Shown here: positions 53,625-63,119 of the stretch, piece after piece
How positions within the stretch are numbered: position 1 is the stretch's first letter
Layout: the number at the start of each line of letters is the position of its first letter
DNA from: Ornithinibacillus massiliensis
Lineage (GTDB): Bacteria > Bacillota > Bacilli > Bacillales > Amphibacillaceae
Direction of reading: 5' to 3'
Assembly (NCBI RefSeq): GCF_018310345.1
Contig: NZ_JAGXBY010000005.1
Location: forward strand, 1-64,000
DNA length: 64,000 bases
Notes under the pieces: generated by a model
The model's database searches: none
The model's input: only the letters and a program-made list of their open reading frames with translations
Told to the model about the DNA's origin: nothing
Program-made: the position numbers and the translations under genes

Positions 53625-53990
53625 TTGGAAAAGAAACCGCTAGAGTTTAAGGGTGGAAGTAATATTGCTTTAAAGGTTCCTAAGTTTAAGTATGATGAAA
53701 CTGTACAGTTTTATAAGGATGTCCTGAAGCTACCTTATTTAGGGTTGTCATCAGGATCTCACGCTTTTCAGTTTGGGGATTGTACATTGTGGTTGGATTG
53801 TATGGATAATTATGCTCAACAGGATGTATGGTTAGAAATTCGGACAAGTAATATACAAGAATCGGAATTATATTTAGATCTGAACCATACCAATAGAAGA
53901 GATGAGATTGAAATCCATGAGAATTCAAAAGGTTACTGGATTTCAGATCCTTGTGGCACCATTCTTAGGGTCAATCCATCCAAACCATAA
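53625..53990 (+). CDS. VOC-family (glyoxalase-like) protein
   Basis: Single-domain vicinal-oxygen-chelate protein, 121 residues. The beta-alpha pattern is visible: NIALKVPKFKYDETVQFYKDVLKLPYLG, then FQFGDCTLWLD and a final YWISDPCGTILRV. The first-strand His is absent (Lys/Ala there), so it may not bind metal. Start TTG at 53625 behind AAAGGAGG. Function unknown. Confidence 0.75.
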   Translation: MEKKPLEFKGGSNIALKVPKFKYDETVQFYKDVLKLPYLGLSSGSHAFQFGDCTLWLDCMDNYAQQDVWLEIRTSNIQESELYLDLNHTNRRDEIEIHENSKGYWISDPCGTILRVNPSKP

Positions 53991-54080
53991 AAGCCTAAGT
54001 GATAATCGAGCATAGTCTTTACAGTAAACAGTTCCAATATCACTAAAGTGTTTGTAAAGGGATATAGCAGTACGTAAAGT

Positions 54081-54120
54081 AAAAAATCCATTTTAACCTT
54101 AACAAAATGGATTTTTTTAT
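54081..54120 (+). terminator. Terminator of the VOC gene
   Basis: AAAATCCATTTT / CAAAATGGATTTTTTT hairpin. Confidence 0.85.
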
Positions 54121-54229
54121 TTTGTAGATTTCGTACATTAAATCCTTTAAAAGGTTAGTATACCAGCTTAATAAATCAAATTGACTTTCATGGTAAGGTT
54201 CGTTATTATTAAACATAATTTAATAGTAA

Positions 54230-54508
54230 ATTCGATGACGAGAAAGAGTAGTTATGTAAATCTTATCTACAGAGAGTTGACCATGTGCTGAAAGTCAACG
54301 TTAAGACCATAATGAAAATCCTCTCCGAGAAGCAAAGTTGAAAGCAATTAAACTTTGACGGCATTCTACCGATATCCAGGACGCGTATGATAGTACGTAG
54401 TGTCAGAATCTAATAAAAACCACTACTATGGTTTTTTTATTTGGTTAAAAATTAGATAATTGTAGATATAAACTCGCCCCTATGTACTAGATGGGGGCGA
54501 GTTTTTTT
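54230..54508 (+). promoter_or_regulatory. Isoleucine T-box-like leader without a recognisable T-box sequence
   Basis: Stem I is clear: AGTA (54247-54250), AGAGAG, GTGCTGAAAGTCAAC, and the specifier loop GAA-A-ATC (54314-54320), giving an Ile codon. A Stem III-like helix follows (GCATTCT...AGAATC). The conserved GGTGGNACCGCG sequence is missing; instead there is a hairpin AAACCA/TGGTTT (54415-54438) and then a strong terminator AAACTCGCCCC / GGGGCGAGTTT with seven T (54470-54508). Confidence 0.75.
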
Positions 54509-54525
54509 ATATAAAAGGGGTGATG

Positions 54526-57500
54526 ATGTTGAAGGAGACCAGTATGGAAAGAGAAGGAAGGGTTCGTAAAAAATGGGAGGAGGATGGTACGTTTCAGCGG
54601 TCTATAGCTAACCGGGAGGGTAGAGAAACCTACGTTTTTTATGAAGGGCCGCCGACTGCGAATGGCTTGCCACATGCAGGGCATGCGCTTGGAAGAACGA
54701 TCAAAGACTTTGTAGCTAGGTACAAGACGATGTCTGGGTATCAGGTCTTGAGAAAAGCGGGGTGGGATACCCATGGTTTACCAGTGGAATTAGAGGTAGA
54801 AAAGCTGTTAAACATTCGCGGAAAGGATCAAATTGAGGAATACGGTGTCGAAAACTTCATTCAGAAATGTAAAGAAAGTGTCTTTACCTATGAAAACGAG
54901 TGGAAACAATTCACAAAAGCCCTAGGTTATTGGGTGGATATGGATGATCCGTATGTTACGTTAACGAATGACTATATCGAATCCGTTTGGAATATTTTGT
55001 CCACCATTCATGAAAAAGGTTACTTATATAAAGGGCATCGGGTTGTTCCGTATTGTCCCCATTGTGAGACTTCTCTTAGCTCCCATGAAGTTGCACAAGG
55101 ATATAAGGATGTCTCTGATTTATCCGTTACAGCAAAATTTCGCTTAATGGATAAAACAAATGAATATTTTCTAGGATGGACAACGACTCCGTGGACATTG
55201 CCGGGTAATGTTGCACTGGCAGTTAATCCGAAAATGAATTATGTAAGAGTAAAACAGGGGACGGAAATATATATTCTGGCAGAAAGCTTGGTAACTACTG
55301 TGCTTCAGGAGGATTATGAGATTCTGGAAGTAGTTGCTGGTAAAGACTTAATTGGCCTTTCCTATGAGCCTCCATTTGATTATGTCGCCGTAAAAAATGG
55401 ACATAAAGTTCTTGGGGCTGATTTTGTTACAGATTCAAGTGGAACGGGCATTGTCCATCTAAATCCTGCCCATGGAGAAGATGATTATAAGGTAATTCAT
55501 GATAATAATTTTGATTATGTGAATGTAGTAGATTCAAAAGGACGCTATAAGGAAATGGTTTCCTTACTTGCTGGGAAATTTGTCAAAGATTGTGATGTCG
55601 ATATTATCAAGATGCTTTCCCAGAAAAACCGATTATTTGCTAAGCAGAAATATGAACATAGTTATCCCCACTGCTGGCGATGTGACAGTCCACTGCTTTA
55701 CTACGCAATGGAAGGCTGGTTTATCAAGACAACAGCAGTCAAGGAAGCAATGCAAGCCAATAATCAAGAAGTAGAGTGGTTTCCCTCTCATATGAAGGAT
55801 GGAAGGTTCGGGAACTTCTTAAACAATATGGTGGATTGGAATATAGGAAGAAATAGGTATTGGGGAACACCGTTAAATGTATGGGTCTGCAAGACTTGTG
55901 GGAAAGAGAAGGCACCAAGCTCTATTAAGGAATTAAGAAAGCTTTCAGCAGCAGAAGTGCCTGCTGACTTAGAATTGCATAAGCCCTATGTTGATAAAGT
56001 ACAATTAGCCTGCTCCTGCGGCAGAAGGATGGAACGAACAAGTGAAGTCATTGATGTATGGTTTGATAGTGGTTCCATGCCATTTGCCCAGTATCATTAT
56101 CCGTTTGAAAAAAAAGATATGTTTAACAAGCAATTTCCTGCTGATGTCGTAATAGAGGGAGTGGATCAAACGAGAGGCTGGTTTTATAGCTTATTAGCAG
56201 TTTCTACATTGTATACAGGACAGTCCCCTTATAAACGTGTTCTTTCCTTAGGGCATATTTTAGATGAAGACGGACAAAAGATGTCTAAGAGTAAGGGGAA
56301 TGCATTAAACCCAACAGAATTAATACAGGAATTTGGAGCGGATGCGTTACGGTGGGCCCTGCTTGCAGATAGTTCTCCTTGGAATAATAAGCGATTTTCT
56401 AAAAAAACGGTAAGCCAAGCGAAATCAAAAGTGATCGATACATTGTTAAATGTCTATACCTTTTATACGATGTATGCGGAAATCGATCAATTTGACCCAA
56501 GTCGTGATGTAGGTGGTGTCCAGACAACGTTGGATAGATGGATCGTATCCCGATTGAACACGGTGGTTAAAGAAGTAGTTCAGAGCTTAGATGCGTATGA
56601 TATTACTAGGGGTGCAAGGTCTATTACAGTATTTATTGATGAATTGAGTAATTGGTATGTACGGCGTTCTAGACAGCGCTTTTGGAGTAGCGGAATGACA
56701 GATGATAAACGGTCTGCATTTAGCACATTGTATGAGGTATTAACGAAATTATCACAGCTTATGGCACCTTATACACCGTTTGTTTCAGAAGATATTTATA
56801 CGAATTTAGTGAATGATAGTGTGCATGTATCCGATTATCCTAAGCCAGAAGAATCCCTAATTGATATACAATTGGAGAATGATATGAATGCGGTATTGGA
56901 AATTATCGAATTAACTAGGTCTGCTCGCAATATAACAGGAATCAAAACTAAACAACCACTAGCAAATTTGGCTGTCATTCCAACAGACGCTATATTATCT
57001 AATTTACACCATTATTCCCCAATTATAAAAGAGGAAGTAAATGTGAAAGGGCTAGAGTTTAGGAAGGATTTTCGTGATTTGTTACAGCTTCATCTTAAAT
57101 TAAATTTTGCTGTCGCAGGGCCAAAGCTAGGGAAGTCATTAGGTGAAGTGAAAAATATACTTGAAAAACTAGATGATCAACTAAAGGCAAGGTTTGTGGA
57201 GGGAGGAGAATTGCAGCTAACTTTACAATCAGGCGAACCGGTCAACCTTACAAAGGAAGACATTCTACTAGAGAAAACCGCTAAAGACGGATATGCCTTA
57301 GGTGAAGGAACTAATTTTATCATTCTTTTAGAAACAACCGTAACGAAGGAATTAAAAGAAGAAGGATTGGTTAGAGAATTTATTCGGGCAGTTCAATCTT
57401 ATCGTAAGGAATTAAATCTCCCTGTTGATCTGCGTGTAGTTCTCTATATTCAAACAGATTCATGGCTACAAGAAGTATTGGTGAAATTTGCTCCATTAGT

Positions 57501-57603
57501 AGAACGTAATCTTATTATAAAGGCGGTTCACTTTGAACATAAACCAATGATGAGAAGCTTTCAAGTGGAGGAGTATGAGGTTAAATTATATATTCAATCC
57601 TAA
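54526..57603 (+). CDS. ileS2: Isoleucyl-tRNA synthetase, second (eukaryote-like, mupirocin-tolerant) type
   Basis: Charges tRNA-Ile. Class I synthetase of 1026 residues. The first signature [20 protein letters not shown] and the KMSKS loop [11 protein letters not shown] are of the IleRS2 kind also seen in MupA, rather than the housekeeping IleRS1. The editing domain (about 185-380) contains [12 protein letters not shown]; the zinc-type cysteines VCKTCG and ACSCGRRM are present. Several starts are possible (54520, 54523, 54526, and 54544 behind AAGGAG). The leader carries an ATC specifier, so it responds to isoleucine starvation or inhibition. Confidence 0.92.
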   Translation: MLKETSMEREGRVRKKWEEDGTFQRSIANREGRETYVFYEGPPTANGLPHAGHALGRTIKDFVARYKTMSGYQVLRKAGWDTHGLPVELEVEKLLNIRGKDQIEEYGVENFIQKCKESVFTYENEWKQFTKALGYWVDMDDPYVTLTNDYIESVWNILSTIHEKGYLYKGHRVVPYCPHCETSLSSHEVAQGYKDVSDLSVTAKFRLMDKTNEYFLGWTTTPWTLPGNVALAVNPKMNYVRVKQGTEIYILAESLVTTVLQEDYEILEVVAGKDLIGLSYEPPFDYVAVKNGHKVLGADFVTDSSGTGIVHLNPAHGEDDYKVIHDNNFDYVNVVDSKGRYKEMVSLLAGKFVKDCDVDIIKMLSQKNRLFAKQKYEHSYPHCWRCDSPLLYYAMEGWFIKTTAVKEAMQANNQEVEWFPSHMKDGRFGNFLNNMVDWNIGRNRYWGTPLNVWVCKTCGKEKAPSSIKELRKLSAAEVPADLELHKPYVDKVQLACSCGRRMERTSEVIDVWFDSGSMPFAQYHYPFEKKDMFNKQFPADVVIEGVDQTRGWFYSLLAVSTLYTGQSPYKRVLSLGHILDEDGQKMSKSKGNALNPTELIQEFGADALRWALLADSSPWNNKRFSKKTVSQAKSKVIDTLLNVYTFYTMYAEIDQFDPSRDVGGVQTTLDRWIVSRLNTVVKEVVQSLDAYDITRGARSITVFIDELSNWYVRRSRQRFWSSGMTDDKRSAFSTLYEVLTKLSQLMAPYTPFVSEDIYTNLVNDSVHVSDYPKPEESLIDIQLENDMNAVLEIIELTRSARNITGIKTKQPLANLAVIPTDAILSNLHHYSPIIKEEVNVKGLEFRKDFRDLLQLHLKLNFAVAGPKLGKSLGEVKNILEKLDDQLKARFVEGGELQLTLQSGEPVNLTKEDILLEKTAKDGYALGEGTNFIILLETTVTKELKEEGLVREFIRAVQSYRKELNLPVDLRVVLYIQTDSWLQEVLVKFAPLVERNLIIKAVHFEHKPMMRSFQVEEYEVKLYIQS

Positions 57604-57671
57604 TCAATCTATCTTAACAAATCATTAACCGTATGACATGTTTGTTTTAAGAAGACAAACGGTAAATAGCG

Positions 57672-57717
57672 AAAGGGGCAAATCCAAAGCGCTCTGCTTT
57701 TAGGGTTTGCCTCTTTG
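57672..57717 (+). terminator. Terminator of ileS2
   Basis: AGGGGCAAATCC / GGGTTTGCCTCT with TTTG tail; it overlaps the end of the convergent gene at 57700. Confidence 0.75.
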
Positions 57718-58398
57718 TTTGTTAGCAGCTGAATCGTTTTCCGCTAATTGATTCCGGTCCTGAAATTGCTTGGTCATTAGTATAGATGCCATAAATAGTA
57801 GTTCGAGTATATTCATTATGGGGAAACTATGTAACCACCCAGCTAAAATACCACCTAATACCATACTAAGCGTACCAATAAAAAGCCATGGAAAGTGAAA
57901 TTTCTTCCATAAAATAAAGCCGACAACACCGATAACTATTGTAATAATAATGACCATTAAGGCACTACCCGAACCTTCATACGTTAGCACCCCATTTTTC
58001 CAATTTGGTCTAAGCTCAAGTCCCACTAAAGTGGTCAACGATTCATATAAAATTAATCCGATTGTCAAAATTGCCGCTAAGACCTTCCACCCGGTTTTCT
58101 TCGCTGTAGGTAATCCAGTTCGATAATATGTATTCCAAGCAAATAAAATAAGGGTAGGAGTGATGAAGGTATGTAGCCAATAACGTAGAAGGTTTAAGCT
58201 TTCCAAAGTATGTCCTTCTCCAATATATTTCCCCAATGCAATCATGACGTTATCATATACTAATCCAAGTAAAACAAGAAGTATGACATTGGCGAAAGTT
58301 AAAAATCCATATTTTCTTGCAAGGGAAATTCCCCAGAGAAATAAAATAAAGTTTCCAAGTCCAACTAGAAAGTAAATGAACGTATTCAGGGAGATCAC
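57700..58398 (-). CDS. Seven-helix membrane protein of unknown function
   Basis: 232 residues with about seven membrane helices (4-24, 32-52, 73-92, 107-127, 147-168, 173-190, 193-210) and a hydrophilic tail RNQLAENDSAANKQRGKP. No family recognised; a phospholipid phosphatase-like pattern (HTFITPTLILFAW) is not sufficient for a call. Start GTG at 58398 close behind AAAAGGAT. Convergent with ileS2. Confidence 0.7.
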   Translation of the reverse strand: MISLNTFIYFLVGLGNFILFLWGISLARKYGFLTFANVILLVLLGLVYDNVMIALGKYIGEGHTLESLNLLRYWLHTFITPTLILFAWNTYYRTGLPTAKKTGWKVLAAILTIGLILYESLTTLVGLELRPNWKNGVLTYEGSGSALMVIIITIVIGVVGFILWKKFHFPWLFIGTLSMVLGGILAGWLHSFPIMNILELLFMASILMTKQFQDRNQLAENDSAANKQRGKP

Positions 58399-58502
58399 AT
58401 CCTTTTTGAGCTATTTTTCCCCATTATGAGTTAGATACTCTTTAAATAGTTGGAATAACTTGGACTTGTCTTTGGAAAATATTCTAAAGTAGTATAGAGC
58501 AT

Positions 58503-58555
58503 CCCATCAGTTACCTTAAAGAGGAGGAAGCAGAGAAAAAGATAACAGAGGAAAG
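58503..58555 (+). repeat. Solitary copy of the 52-bp repeat unit
   Basis: CATCAGTTACCTTAAAGAGG, then AGGAAGCAGAGAAAAAG and ATAACAGAGGAAAG match one unit of the array at 51170-51430 with some changes. The 58399-58808 gap holds no other feature that I can support. Confidence 0.65.
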
Positions 58556-58808
58556 AAAGAGAACACCTTTAGTCCTGGAGTGTTCGAAATATTCATCATT
58601 AATTTGCTATTTGATTCAATTTTCGATTAACATATACACAACTGGAGGAAGTTGTATGTCTACATACACTAAGCGATTGCCTTTATAATGGTTAGCTTTG
58701 ACCTTGATTCTATTAGTATTTCACAGCTTTCAAGCCGATTAGATGACTTCAATCCTATTCTTATTAAATTATAGACAGGTTAATAAAAAGGTTACGAGGA
58801 GGAGTTAA

Positions 58809-59306
58809 ATGTTTGCAGAAAAAAGATACCACCGGGCGTTTGGTGTGTATGGAATATATGTAGAAGATAATAAGCTCTTGGTCATAAACAAAAATGGTGG
58901 ACCATATAAATATCGCTATGATCTGCCCGGAGGAAGCTTGGAGGAAGGGGAGCGTTTGACCGAGGCGATGGTACGAGAATTTAAAGAGGAAACAGGTATA
59001 GATATAGCGATAGAGCGGAGCGTTGGTGTAATTGATTTCTTCCTTCCGTGGGAGTGGAAGGAGTTTACCGATGTTCATCATATAGCTGTTTATTATCTAG
59101 TGAGGAAAATAAGTGGGGAGATTTCAATCCCGGAAAGCTTTGAGGGGCAGGATTCTCTAGGAGCTGTTTGGGTAGGTAGGGAAGAAATTTCACAGGACAA
59201 TGCATCCCCACTAGTATGGAAGGCATTCGAGTGGCTTGAAACAAACCATCTTGGACTACAATCCGTTCACTATGAGACTTGGGAAGTTAAGGGGCCGAAG
59301 CAATGA
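58809..59306 (+). CDS. NUDIX hydrolase
   Basis: Hydrolyses a nucleoside diphosphate linked to another moiety. 165 residues with a complete NUDIX box GGSLEEGERLTEAM...REFKEETGIDI (residues about 39-61; all catalytic Glu present). Substrate not predictable. RBS GAGGAGG. Its stop overlaps the next gene's ATG (ATGA). Confidence 0.9.
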   Translation: MFAEKRYHRAFGVYGIYVEDNKLLVINKNGGPYKYRYDLPGGSLEEGERLTEAMVREFKEETGIDIAIERSVGVIDFFLPWEWKEFTDVHHIAVYYLVRKISGEISIPESFEGQDSLGAVWVGREEISQDNASPLVWKAFEWLETNHLGLQSVHYETWEVKGPKQ

Positions 59307-59977
59307 TAAAAGCAGTGTTACTGGATTTAGATGGGACGCTACTTAATCGAGATGCTTCGGTAAAACATTTTATAGGCAATCAATATGAACGGCTAATTGG
59401 ACCTATAAGCAGTATCGCAAAGGAAACATATTGTACAAGGTTTATAGAGTTAGACTGTAAGGGTTATGTTTGGAAGGATAAAGTATACCAGCAACTTACA
59501 CAGGAATTTAAGATTGATGATATCTCTTGGCAGGCATTACTGGAAGACTACAAAGAAGAATTTCACAAAAGTTGCGTTCCTTTCCCGAATTTATTAAGCA
59601 TGCTAGAGATGCTAAAAAATGAATCCGTAAAACTTGGGATCATTACAAACGGTATAGGAAAATTTCAAATGGATAATATTAAGTCGCTAGGAATTGAACG
59701 CTATGTGGACTGTATCCTTGTTTCAGAATGGGAAGGAATAAAGAAGCCCAATCCTGCTATCTTTCAAAAAGCATTAGCCGAATTGAATGTATCGCCTCAT
59801 GAAGCAATATACGTAGGTGATCATCCAGAATATGATGTAATAGGTGCAAAAAATGTCGGAATGGTAGGTGTATGGAAGAAAGATGAAGCATGGACTTGTG
59901 AGGACGCTGAATTTGTAATGGAGGATTTGGGAGAGATTCCGTCCATTTTGCAACGGTTAAATAGGAATGGCGAATGA
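59303..59977 (+). CDS. HAD-family hydrolase
   Basis: Phosphatase of the haloacid dehalogenase superfamily, 224 residues. Motif I LLDLDGTLLNRD at 6-17, a helical cap (about 18-85), motif II LGIITNG near 110, Lys in KKPNPAIF near 148 and motif IV VGDHPEYDV near 172. Translationally coupled to the NUDIX gene, which suggests linked roles in nucleotide or metabolite clean-up. Substrate unknown. Confidence 0.9.
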   Translation: MIKAVLLDLDGTLLNRDASVKHFIGNQYERLIGPISSIAKETYCTRFIELDCKGYVWKDKVYQQLTQEFKIDDISWQALLEDYKEEFHKSCVPFPNLLSMLEMLKNESVKLGIITNGIGKFQMDNIKSLGIERYVDCILVSEWEGIKKPNPAIFQKALAELNVSPHEAIYVGDHPEYDVIGAKNVGMVGVWKKDEAWTCEDAEFVMEDLGEIPSILQRLNRNGE

Positions 59978-60078
59978 AATCAGTATTTATTATAAAGTCC
60001 TCATATAAATGCCTTATGTACACTTACCTAGTTTCTCGCATAGAATAATTTAGAAATTCTATGAAAGGATGGGAGAAA

Positions 60079-60627
60079 ATGTACTATATCCCATATCCAT
60101 ATTATGTACCCTATTATGTACCGCCAAATTATGATGTCAGAATGCAGACGAATGGCTACTTGCCCGATGAAAGATGGGGAGGTTGGCAATCCCAAAAATT
60201 AAAAGCAAGAGTTTCGCTAAGAGACTATGGTCCGAACCCTTATGTCGTGGACATTAACGCGGCTACAACGCAAAATAAAAACTATCGAACAGCACTTTGG
60301 ACAGGCGAACACCTTCAAGTTACCTTAATGAGTTTAGGGGTAGGAGAGGATATAGGGTTAGAGGTTCATCCAAATACCGATCAATTCCTACGTGTTGAAC
60401 AAGGAAAGGGTGTAGTTCGAATGGGGAATCGAAGAGATAACGTAACAATAGAGAAAAAAGTAAGAGATGATTCTGCTATCATAATACCTGCTGGAACTTG
60501 GCATAATGTCATCAATACTGGTAATGTCCCATTAAAATTATATTCCATTTATGCTCCACCACATCATCCACGCGGAACCGTTCATCAAACAAAGGCTATT
60601 GCATTAGGAGAAGAAGAACTGGACTGA
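60079..60627 (+). CDS. Cupin-domain protein
   Basis: 182 residues. A Tyr/Pro-rich start (MYYIPYPYYVPYYVPPNYD), reminiscent of spore coat proteins, is followed by a cupin domain (about 75-165) with LEVHPNTDQFLRVEQGKG and PAGTWHNVINTG giving metal-type His and Glu residues. The ATG at 60079 follows AAAGGATGGGAG; an upstream ATG at 60061 precedes that site. Function unknown; sugar isomerase-like or coat-associated roles are guesses. Confidence 0.78.
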   Translation: MYYIPYPYYVPYYVPPNYDVRMQTNGYLPDERWGGWQSQKLKARVSLRDYGPNPYVVDINAATTQNKNYRTALWTGEHLQVTLMSLGVGEDIGLEVHPNTDQFLRVEQGKGVVRMGNRRDNVTIEKKVRDDSAIIIPAGTWHNVINTGNVPLKLYSIYAPPHHPRGTVHQTKAIALGEEELD

Positions 60628-60656
60628 AAATAAGCATGGTACCTGAAGTATGTTCA

Positions 60657-60773
60657 CCTGCTCCGGAAATATATGTAGACTACTCTTGGTGGGAGAGGGA
60701 AGCTTGAGTGTACCTGCTCCTAGGTGCAACCGTAACAAGCTTTCTTGGTAAACAGTATATTTCCCGGAGCAGG
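60657..60773. repeat. Long inverted repeat (CCTGCTCCGG..)
   Basis: CCTGCTCCGGAAATATA (60657-60673) pairs with TATATTTCCCGGAGCAGG (60756-60773), one bulged base, enclosing 82 nt that contain another CCTGCTCC. No gene inside. Possible structured RNA or remnant of a mobile repeat. Confidence 0.7.
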
Positions 60774-60901
60774 CTATAAAGTAATTATATATGTAATAAC
60801 TCCTTTTCCCTTCATTTTTTGATAAGTAATATATACACTAACACTTAAAAATAGAACTAGCTTATAATAATAGTAATGACATAAAAAAAGGAAGTGCTTC
60901 T

Positions 60902-61840
60902 ATGAAAAGAAAAGTATACTTAAACCATGATGGTGGAGTAGACGATTTAGTCTCTCTATTCCTATTATTACAAATGGAAGATGTGGATTTAATTGGAGTT
61001 GGCGTAATTCCCGCTGATTGTTACCTAGAACCTGCTGTTTCAGCAAGTAGAAAGATAATAGACCGTTTCGGGAAAGGAAAACAAATTGAGGTAGCGGCCT
61101 CTAACTCACGTGGTAAGAATCCTTTTCCAAAGGAATGGCGCATGCATGCCTTTGTAGTAGATGCCTTACCAATTTTAAATGAGTATTTACCAGTGAAAAC
61201 GAAAGAATCAAAGTTGCCAGCACATAAGCATTTAATTGAATCATTACGTAACAGTACAGAAAAAGTAACACTAGTATTTGTAGGACCATTAACTGATTTA
61301 GCTCGCGCGTTGGAAGAAGCACCTGATATTGAAGGAAAAATTGAAAGACTAGCCTGGATGGGTGGAACCTTCCTTGAAATGGGTAACGTTGAAGAGCCAG
61401 AGCATGATGGGACAGCGGAATGGAATGCATTCTGGGACCCGGAGGCAGTGAAGGTAGTATGGGATTCTAATATCCATATTGATCTGGTTGCGTTAGAAAG
61501 TACCAATATGGTTCCTTTAACATTAGATGTCAGAAACCGTTGGGCAAGAGAGAGAAAACATCTAGGGGTAGATTTCCTTGGACAATGCTATGCAGCCGTA
61601 CCACCACTAGTTCATTTCCAGACGAATTCGACCTACTTCCTATGGGATGTATTAACAACCGCAACGATTGGTAAAGAAGTATTAGTGAAAAGAAAAGAAG
61701 TAAAAAGTATCGTACACGCAGATGGTCCAAGTCAAGGTAAAACAGAGCTATCAGAAAATGGACGAGCTGTTGAATTAGTGTATGAGGCAGATCGGGATGC
61801 ATTTTTTGATTACATCACAGATTTAGCAAAACAGGCATAG
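60902..61840 (+). CDS. Nucleoside hydrolase, divergent active-site motif
   Basis: Inosine-uridine-type nucleoside hydrolase fold, 312 residues; the family splits ribonucleosides into base and ribose with calcium. The N-terminal motif is NHDGGVDD (residues 8-15) instead of DxDxGxDD, so the first Asp is Asn. Later motifs VFVGPLTDLARAL, WMGGTFLEMGN and EWNAFWDPEAVKVV are kept. RBS AAGGAAG. Followed after 11 nt by a second, canonical homologue. Confidence 0.85.
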   Translation: MKRKVYLNHDGGVDDLVSLFLLLQMEDVDLIGVGVIPADCYLEPAVSASRKIIDRFGKGKQIEVAASNSRGKNPFPKEWRMHAFVVDALPILNEYLPVKTKESKLPAHKHLIESLRNSTEKVTLVFVGPLTDLARALEEAPDIEGKIERLAWMGGTFLEMGNVEEPEHDGTAEWNAFWDPEAVKVVWDSNIHIDLVALESTNMVPLTLDVRNRWARERKHLGVDFLGQCYAAVPPLVHFQTNSTYFLWDVLTTATIGKEVLVKRKEVKSIVHADGPSQGKTELSENGRAVELVYEADRDAFFDYITDLAKQA

Positions 61841-61851
61841 GAGGGAGACAG

Positions 61852-62790
61852 ATGAGGAAAGTTATTATTGATACCGATACAGCAGGTGACGATACGATTG
61901 CTATTTTAACAGCACTCCATCACTTTAAGGTGGAAGGGGTTACGATAACGGGAGGAAATGTGGATTTTGATCAAGAGGTAGAAAACGCATTGTACACGAT
62001 CCAAGTTTTCCAGCCGGATTATCATGTTCCTGTTTTTAAAGGGTATGAAGGACCAATTTTAGGAAGTCAGGAAGGACATGTGACGGTGGAAGATGTACAT
62101 GGTAGTGATGGGATGGGAGATTCATTTTTCCCTAAAGCGACCCAACGCCCAGAAGAAAAACATGCCGTCGACTTTATCATTGAAACTGTCAAGGCAAATC
62201 CAGGGGAAATAGCCTTACTAGCCATTGCACCACTCACTAATATTGCGATGGCGATGAAAAAGGATCCAACTATAGTGAAGGATATTCCACATATCTATAT
62301 CATGGGCGGAACAAATAATTCGCTTGGAAATATTACCGCGGCTGCGGAGTATAATTTTTATGTGGACCCAGAAGCGGCTAGGATTGTACTTCATTCTGGT
62401 GTACCGATTACAATGGTAGGCTGGGATATGTGTACAAAGTATTCGGTTATGGGGGATGAGGACCATGCAGAAATTGCAACACTGAATACGGACCTTTCTA
62501 AGTTCTTTATCGATATTAATCGTGTTGTATTGAAGTTTAATCGAGAGGTACATAAAATCAACGGAACAACCCATCCAGATACCTTATTAGTGGCAATTGC
62601 TGCGCATGAAGAGCTGATGACGAAGTATGGGGAATATTATGTGGACATAGAGACAGCTGGTAATATCACGAGGGGCTATAGTATGGTCGATATTAATAAC
62701 CGAAGTGGTAAAGAGGCAAATGTTAGGGTTTGTGAAGTAGTAAATAGAGAAGGGTTTAAAGAAACGTTACTAAAGGTATTAGAAGGATAA
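61852..62790 (+). CDS. Nucleoside hydrolase
   Basis: 312-residue inosine-uridine preferring nucleoside hydrolase family member with the intact calcium site DTDTAGDDTIAI at 7-18, plus LLAIAPLTNIAMAM, YIMGGTNNSLGN and AAEYNFYVDPEAARIVL. RBS GGAGGGAG within the 11-nt gap to the first copy, so the two are co-transcribed. Nucleoside salvage is the expected role; base preference is not determined. Confidence 0.9.
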   Translation: MRKVIIDTDTAGDDTIAILTALHHFKVEGVTITGGNVDFDQEVENALYTIQVFQPDYHVPVFKGYEGPILGSQEGHVTVEDVHGSDGMGDSFFPKATQRPEEKHAVDFIIETVKANPGEIALLAIAPLTNIAMAMKKDPTIVKDIPHIYIMGGTNNSLGNITAAAEYNFYVDPEAARIVLHSGVPITMVGWDMCTKYSVMGDEDHAEIATLNTDLSKFFIDINRVVLKFNREVHKINGTTHPDTLLVAIAAHEELMTKYGEYYVDIETAGNITRGYSMVDINNRSGKEANVRVCEVVNREGFKETLLKVLEG

Positions 62791-62803
62791 TTGAAGGAAA
62801 TTT

Positions 62804-62849
62804 AGGCCAAGGATTACTTTTTTAGGAATTGTAATCTTTGGTTTTTTTT
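62804..62849 (+). terminator. Terminator of the nucleoside hydrolase pair
   Basis: CCAAGGATTAC / GTAATCTTTGG stem followed by TTTTTTT. The remaining bases to 63119 hold only AT-rich spacer and a short inverted repeat (AAATAAATGGTA..TATCATTTATTT, about 62932-62972). Confidence 0.85.
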
Positions 62850-63119
62850 ATTATATCCATCTTTTAAACTGCATATTGATATAAAAAAATGGGTTCATTA
62901 GAAAAGAATTTATGGTATGGTATTAATATAGGAAATAAATGGTATCTCATAATCCGGGGTATCATTTATTTTGATGAGAAAAGTGTATAAATATCTGTTC
63001 AAATATGGATATAGATACTGTAAAATTTATGTTAAATCTAACTTTTTCAAAAAAACATACAAGTTTACTCTTGTATACTGAAATAAGTAAGAGTTATAGG
63101 GGAATAAGAGGAGATAACT

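Noticed and set aside
61021..61506. 161-residue minus-strand open frame inside the first nucleoside hydrolase
   Set aside because: Antisense shadow of a well-supported gene; no ribosome binding site and low-complexity Ser-rich composition.
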